64,000 nucleotides of DNA from the NCBI RefSeq assembly GCF_010015445.1, contig NC_053119.1, forward strand, positions 7,908,550 to 7,972,549. Direction: 5' to 3'. Shown piece by piece: positions 61,001 to 64,000 of the stretch. The DNA comes from Perca fluviatilis (taxonomy: Eukaryota; Chordata; Actinopteri; Perciformes; Percidae). Within the stretch, counting starts at the first letter, position 1, and each line of letters starts with the position of its first letter. The notes below the pieces were generated by a model. It had not been told where the DNA came from. It made no database searches and worked only from the letters and a program-made list of their open reading frames with translations. Made by a program: the position numbers and the translations under genes.

Positions 61001-62681
61001 TTCCTGTGCTTAAATGGACTCGACTTTTTTTTACGGCCTCACTAACCAGCAACTAGCAAATAGATCTGCAAACAGATTTTTTTTAAATGCCAACAGTCAC
61101 ATGAATACATGTTGGTTCTATTACAGGCTGGTGAATTCCTTCACCTTGGCAAACGAAAATCTGTTGGGTGATCCTGCTCCAGTCAAAAAGTCTAACTGCC
61201 TACAAAAAAAAAAATAAAAAAAGAATCAAATAAGACCTTGTAGAAAGACACAATGGCTGGAGAGTCTTGGAATAGTACACATTGTGGGTAGAAAACTATA
61301 AATTATAGTTCTATGCCACACATGTAGTATGGGCATAATTATGTGCTTCACCCTATTTTAATTGACAGTTTGTCTCTGGACTTAAACAAGAATCACTGCT
61401 TCATGTGAATTATGCTGGAAACATGCAGCTTCCCTGCTACACACATCCCATCTCACTAACAGTTTTACCCCTGCAGCAATCTGTGCTGCCCTTTGCACTG
61501 CGGCCAGCTATCTGCAGGTCTATGCAAGGATCCCAAGCGTCCCACAGGGAAGACATGAATCATGTGTGTTAACAGCAATTGCAGCTATACTGATTATATG
61601 TTTTGGATTGGCTTTCAGTATACAACTTTACAGAGAGAATTTAAAAGCAAATGTCATGTTACACTGTCATTATCCATGGGGGCATAAGTAGACTAAGCAG
61701 AAGGATGCAATGGATGAGAAGAATGGATGCAAGACATCCAAAGCATGAAACATACTGTATGCCCTGCAATGATGGACATCTAAAAATCCACTCTCTGATC
61801 TTAAATTAATGAACATTCAATAGACAAGCTCTGTAGCCTAGTCTAAATGTAATCCCTTTGTGAAAAGTGAAACTCACTTTCAGAGAACCACAGCAACATT
61901 TGAAGTCACATTGCAGACTAGACACCCTTTCCTACTCTCACCAAATTCCATTTATAAAATCCCTTAATTTCAGATAATCTTGCTTAAAAGCTTATGTAGG
62001 CTATATTAAGAGGAATACATGACTTCATGTCTTATAAGAACTGAGGGGAGTTAATTCGGCAACGGCAATTCTTACTCTTTCATAAATCAACTGGTTTGCA
62101 TTTTACTGTCAGGATGATTTTGTTGTCGAGCAATGCGCACTATAATAACAAAACATAAATATTGTATAAACTAGAAGGTTTTCGAGCACAATATCCTTGC
62201 CGAACTTTGCAATTGGTTATTTTGTGTTTGGTAAATCATTGCTAACATTTAAAAAAGCTTGTGAGTTTTGATGTTACGCAGGTTAACACTATGTAGTCAA
62301 AATTTCAAACGCAGTTTCGTCGTTGAGTTTTTTCAGATGGCAACATATTCTCTAAGGGAAGTAACCTTACTAAAGAAAATAAGGGTACAATATTAGTTTT
62401 GTAAACCAGTCAACCGTGCTTGTTGCTATCAACGAGCTAGTGCTGATCGGTTAGCTCGTATTATTTAGATAATTTAATTTCAGTTTTATCAATGAAAACG
62501 CAGAAAAAACATGAAATGAAAGCCGAAAAACAAACATGAAAGTCTGTTTGTGACACTGTAACTTTCCTCGCCACCTGCCCCGTGTTCGGCACACCTTTTC
62601 AGGGCGTTCCCCGGTCAGTCGAGATACCGAGTACACTGGGGGGGGGAAGCTTACCTTCTTAACTTCCTTCTCTATATCCAT
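44112..62681 (-). CDS. tes: tes (testin), complete seven-exon gene; span includes introns
   Basis: Testin is an actin-cytoskeleton and focal-adhesion scaffold with a Cys-rich N-terminus, a PET domain and three LIM zinc-finger domains. The coding exons, in transcript order, are 62681-62655, 55773-55688, 52635-52113, 49118-48534, 45499-45284, 45151-44993 and 44303-44112. They sum to 1788 nt, which is 595 codons plus a TAG stop, with every junction in frame and AG/GT borders throughout. Cys-rich region: about residues 22-46. PET: about 197-282 (begins near TYEWAPP). LIM1: 409-465. LIM2: 474-525. LIM3: 534-589. Human testin has 421 residues; the excess is a Gln/Pro/Ser-rich linker (about 98-193) and a Gly/Ala/Pro-rich linker (about 294-396). 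The family is certain from conserved blocks such as [16 protein letters not shown] and [18 protein letters not shown]. Whether the linkers are typical of fish testins cannot be decided from this sequence alone. Confidence 0.97.
44304..44992 (-). other. tes intron 6 with repeat fragment
   Basis: This 689-bp intron contains a repeat beginning CAGGGCTGTCTATTGG at about 44431 with CGATACGATACGCATCACG-type sequence, a known style of fish repeat. Its far end is unclear. A short duplication of TAGGCCCTGC follows near 44770. Confidence 0.6.
44993..45151 (-). CDS. tes: tes coding exon 6 (residues 480-532, LIM2)
   Basis: It completes LIM2: [19 protein letters not shown], then [20 protein letters not shown], then [13 protein letters not shown]. 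Ligands are H495, H498, C501, C504, C522 and C525. The acceptor is tccacag and the donor is gtaaga. The intron separating it from exon 5 is only 132 bp. Confidence 0.96.
45284..45499 (-). CDS. tes: tes coding exon 5 (residues 408-479, LIM1 and start of LIM2)
   Basis: It encodes LIM1 with zinc ligands C409, C412, H435, C438, C441, C444, C462 and H465, then the first two ligands of LIM2 (C474, C477). The acceptor ends ccaag and the donor is gtgaga; both flanking introns are phase 0. The exon is strongly conserved with mammalian testin ([22 protein letters not shown]). Confidence 0.96.
45567..45782 (+). mobile_element. MITE with CAGGGTTTCCCCC ends
   Basis: The left end is CAGGGTTTCCCCCGG and the right end is GGGGGGAACTCTG. 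The flanking octamers do not match. Two halves of a related copy occur at 59656 and 60860. Confidence 0.7.
46539..47416. mobile_element. hAT-like MITE, AGTCGACTAATCGG family, interrupted
   Basis: It is homologous to the intact copy at 58654-58943 (GGTCTTAGTTGACTAAGAT, GATCTGTCGATTAAATCAAC). Its right end (AATTTCTGAAGTCGAGGACAGCCC) resumes only after the insertion at 46790-47385. The left end is eroded. Confidence 0.75.
46790..47385. mobile_element. Harbinger-like MITE nested in an hAT-like MITE
   Basis: The ends are CCCCGATTTCCACCAACTGC and its near-exact complement, with GAACGTCTGCGGATC also mirrored. TAA flanks both sides. Removing it restores the GTCGACTAAGAATTTCT sequence seen in the intact host family. 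Confidence 0.85.
48534..49118 (-). CDS. tes: tes coding exon 4 (residues 213-407, rest of PET plus Gly/Ala-rich linker)
   Basis: Residues 213-282 complete the PET domain ([39 protein letters not shown]), all closely matching vertebrate testins. The following 125 residues are dominated by Gly, Ala and Pro (about 294-396), with [13 protein letters not shown] runs, and end GLPQQAF. Human testin has only a short linker here. The linker stays fully open and lies between a good acceptor (ttccag) and a good donor (gtaagc), so it is coding, not retained intron. Confidence 0.94.
49471..49912. mobile_element. hAT-like MITE with perfect 8-bp TSD
   Basis: The ends are TAGAGCCCGACCGAT and ATCGGTCTGGCTCTA, flanked on both sides by GTTAATAG (49463-49470 and 49913-49920). 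Confidence 0.9.
49929..50100 (+). mobile_element. tRNA-derived SINE
   Basis: It is the same family as 31983-32176, with GGTAGAGCAGGCGCACATA and B box GGGTTCGAATCC. It begins 9 bp after the TSD of the adjoining hAT-like element. Confidence 0.85.
50526..51790. mobile_element. hAT-like element, CAGTGGTGGAA family, carrying a nested insertion
   Basis: The ends are CAGCGGTGAAATG and CTTCTTCCACCACTG. TCCTTTTG flanks both sides (50518-50525 and 51791-51798). Without the insertion at 50846-51754 its length would be about 350 bp, like the copy at 23618. Confidence 0.88.
50846..51754. mobile_element. long fold-back piggyBac-like element nested in an hAT-like element
   Basis: It is 909 bp and is flanked by TTAA on both sides (50842-50845 and 51755-51758). 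The ends AGTGATGGTTCGGAGTAATTC and the complement are mirrored. The inverted arms run about 390-400 bp each, with a roughly 100-bp centre. No transposase is present. Confidence 0.9.
51878..52077 (-). mobile_element. tRNA-derived SINE, minus strand, next to tes exon 3
   Basis: Read on the minus strand it starts GGCGCCTGGGTCGCTCACG and has the same body as 39540-39740 in degraded form. It lies about 35 bp downstream of the exon 3 donor. Confidence 0.75.
52113..52635 (-). CDS. tes: tes coding exon 3 (residues 38-212, second Cys cluster, expanded Q/P linker, start of PET)
   Basis: It opens with KICRNCKCG (C41, C44, C46) and the conserved [19 protein letters not shown] block. A linker of about 95 residues then leads into [11 protein letters not shown], the beginning of PET. 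Human testin has only a short spacer here. The linker holds an SQ/PQ run at about residues 139-165, encoded by a GAGGCT/GAGACT hexanucleotide array on the plus strand at about 52262-52335. The acceptor ends ctgcag and the donor is gtaaga. Confidence 0.95.
53680..54105. mobile_element. MITE-like repeat with CAGTCCCTCCAG end
   Basis: The left end is CAGTCCCTCCAGAAAAACG and the right is CATTTTTCTGGAAGGACGG. The inside is rich in CGCATAA/TTATGCG motifs. No clear target duplication is seen. Confidence 0.65.
55075..55640. repeat. probable teleost interspersed repeat beside tes exon 2
   Basis: The sequence (GGGGTGATGCATAGACCGTATA, then CCATCTTTATATACACAGTC) has the character of a multicopy fish element. 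It explains the long plus-strand frame over exon 2. The boundaries are not clear. Confidence 0.4.
55688..55773 (-). CDS. tes: tes coding exon 2 (residues 10-38, first Cys cluster)
   Basis: It encodes [20 protein letters not shown] followed by EGFELHFW and two bases of the next Arg codon. The CxxCxxxC cluster (C22, C25, C29) and the ELHFWR block are hallmarks of testin N-termini. The acceptor is tttacag and the donor is gtgtgt, weaker than the other donors of this gene; the intron after it is phase 2. A 213-residue open frame on the opposite strand covers this exon and is treated as a shadow. Confidence 0.93.
56740..56965 (+). mobile_element. LINE-type 3' tail
   Basis: It ends AATGTGCTATACATAAATTA then CTTGCCTTGCCTT, the tail style of fish non-LTR elements. 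Only the 3' end is present. Confidence 0.5.
57180..57365 (+). mobile_element. SINE/LINE-tail-like repeat
   Basis: It ends CTCTGGATGACAGCATCCGC then TAAATACC...AAATGTAA, a tail shared by many fish SINEs and their partner LINEs. Confidence 0.5.
57420..57970. mobile_element. MITE with mirrored CCATTACATGGTACC / GGTACTAG-type ends
   Basis: TTTTTCCATTACATGGTACC then GCTCGACTCG at left mirrors CGAGTCGAGCCGAGTAGAGC then TGGTAC at right. Exact ends and target duplication were not resolved. Confidence 0.55.
58041..58091. repeat. (TG)n microsatellite in tes intron 1
   Basis: About 25 uninterrupted TG units. Confidence 0.97.
58654..58943. mobile_element. hAT-like MITE with perfect 8-bp TSD
   Basis: The ends are TAGGGCTGCTC and GAGCACAGCCCTA. 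CTCCTTTG flanks both sides (58646-58653 and 58944-58951). It is the intact 290-bp reference for the interrupted copy at 46539. Confidence 0.92.
59656..60987. repeat. mosaic of fragmented repeats
   Basis: 59656-59740 and about 60862-60987 are the two halves, in one orientation, of the family represented intact at 45567-45782. Between them lie the hAT-like MITE at 59805, a repeat from 60242 (TTAACCCTTGGGTTG...AACACAAGG) and one from about 60436 (GGTGCAGTAGGTAAG...CCTACCTACAGCACC). Confidence 0.65.
59805..60186. mobile_element. hAT-like MITE
   Basis: The ends are TAGGGCTGCTCGATTA and TAATTGCACAGCCCTA. The flanking octamers TTGGAAAC and CTGGAAAC agree at seven of eight positions. Confidence 0.85.
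62655..62681 (-). CDS. tes: tes coding exon 1 (residues 1-9)
   Basis: This short first coding exon encodes MDIEKEVKK, matching the charged start of vertebrate testins. The ATG has an A at -3 and a G at +4, a favourable context. The donor gtaagc begins at 62654 and the intron is phase 0. Minus-strand sequence upstream of the ATG is the 5' UTR of unknown length. Confidence 0.93.
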
Positions 62682-64000
62682 TTTTGTCTGTCGGCGCGGA
62701 GTTTACTTGGTCCAGACGAAGCGAACAGATGTGCGGCTACTAAAACAACTGTCAAACCCCAAAACTGATAGAAAACGGATCAGAGAGAAATAATACAAGA
62801 TCTCGGTTCACTCTCCGTTTATTTCTTCGGAGGTCCTGCGCCGCACTGCTGTAAAGTTAAACAGAATTCACAAAATAGTTTCCGGTCACAGCTTTCAAAA
62901 TAAAACTCTTGTTCGCAAGGTCTACATAGGCTAGTGTAAACATGTAAAAGTCGATGTAAGAAATTATGAAAAAGCGCAAATGATATGAGCACCGAGCAGC
63001 GAGTCCCCGGTTCGATTACCTAGTCTCTTTCCCCACGTCTACTGTCTCTCTCCGCTATCACTATGACGGCATAATGCCCCCAAATTATCTAAAAAAGAAA
63101 TGAAACTAGTAAACATGTAAGTTTATGTGACTCAAAAGTAAAATGTACAAGGGAAAGAAGATTAAGAAATGTTTAGACTCATGGAATAAGTCAATGCCAA
63201 AATGATAAACACATTTACATAAACGTCTTTTTTTACAAGAAAGGAGGGCACTAAATGTACAGCATAGGCCTAGTCTATTAAGCTAGGCTAGGTGTCCATA
63301 TCATATCATTGACACAAAATTCCCTTTTTAACCCTTTCCAAATGTAAATTTAATTTGACTACCACCACACTACTGCAGACCGTGGTTACATGCCATGAAT
63401 ATTGGATGTAGGCCTATGTTGAAGCAGAAGTACAGTTGAGCTCGTCATTTTCCCCCTCTTATTTTGAAGATTCGGTTTCCTTCCTTTCGGAAAAAAAAAA
63501 CGTTACGTCCGTTCATTAGCTTGACACGGCATTCACTGTGGAGGTTCCGTTCACTTTTCATTGATTTTCAAAGGGGGACTTCCGCTATGATGGATCGTCA
63601 TATTGACCAATAGGAAGAGAGAAAGTGGGCAATAGAGCGCAGGACAACCAATCAGAGAGCAGCAGAGGCTTGTTCTTGTCACAACAAAGGAAATGATACA
63701 CTTTTGACAGATTCAACCTGTTTTTAGTGATTCAAGATTTTCTGTTTTTCTCTACCAAAGAGTTTACTTTATATCGTCATTATCACGATGATGAGATTTT
63801 GAAAGGCATGTTGCAAAAAGAAAAGAAGACAAATATGACTATAAATGTGGTGAAATAAGGCCACAACAACACAAAAACATTCATTTTTGAATGCAGTGGT
63901 ACACATCGGAATAAGCCTGGGACACGCACACAGTGACACAAACCACACACCACAGCTGGTTTGTTTTGTGATCCAATGTTTCGTGGTTCGTAATGAAACG
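62682..64000 (-). promoter_or_regulatory. tes 5' UTR and upstream flank
   Basis: This region should hold the tes 5' UTR and promoter by position. I see no clear TATA box near the ATG. The first roughly 180 bp upstream (to about 62860) have several CpGs. Two CCAAT motifs at about 63605 and 63648 (plus strand) lie 0.9-1 kb upstream. No other gene is visible up to 64000. Confidence 0.35.

Larger units (their letters stand above)
55774..62654 (-). other. tes intron 1
   Basis: This 6.9-kb intron holds no exon I can recognise. It contains LINE- and SINE-like tails (56740-57360), a MITE with a GGTACC-type end (57420-57970), a (GT)n tract, hAT-like MITEs at 58654 and 59805, and a broken mosaic of repeats from 59656 to 60987. 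The remainder (about 60990-62650) is AT-rich with nothing identifiable. Confidence 0.85.

Overview
The window is nuclear DNA of a vertebrate, almost certainly a teleost (probably a percomorph). The evidence is a seven-exon protein gene with GT-AG introns, very many long (CA)n/(GT)n microsatellites, and a dense load of fish-type miniature DNA transposons, a Tc1-like element, tRNA-derived SINEs and LINE 3' tails. I see no bacterial, plasmid or phage features and no retroviral genes.

One conserved gene could be reconstructed completely: tes (testin; a cysteine-rich N-terminus, a PET domain and three LIM domains). It lies on the minus strand from the ATG at 62681 to the stop at 44112. Seven coding exons join in frame to give 595 residues, about 170 more than human testin. 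The extra length comes from a Gln/Pro/Ser-rich stretch between the N-terminal Cys region and PET, and a Gly/Ala/Pro-rich stretch between PET and LIM1. The roughly 44 kb downstream of tes (positions 1-44111) contains no gene I can recognise by family. Its only convincing open frame is an intronless 172-residue ORF at 9220-9738 with a good start context and a C-terminal membrane segment; its family is unknown to me.

The rest is repeat landscape. Many insertions can be dated relative to each other because their target-site duplications (TSDs) are still readable: 8-bp (hAT-like) at 19805, 20701, 38034, 49471, 50526, 58654 and 59805; TTAA (piggyBac-like) at 15576, 17053, 36099 and 50846; TAA (PIF/Harbinger-like) at 22549, 38849 and 46790; and long retroposon-type duplications at 12679 and 31983.

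Layout: 1-9219, microsatellites and repeat fragments. 9220-10991, the unknown ORF, a 9 x 46-bp tandem array and a Tc1-like remnant. 12679-39253, a series of MITEs, SINEs and microsatellites. 39540-44111, repeats and the probable tes 3' UTR. 44112-62681, tes, whose larger introns carry nested transposons. 62682-64000, the tes 5' flank. The sequence does not show a previously undescribed multi-gene system; the more unusual items are the expanded tes linkers, the nested and fold-back transposons, and the orphan tail-anchored ORF.
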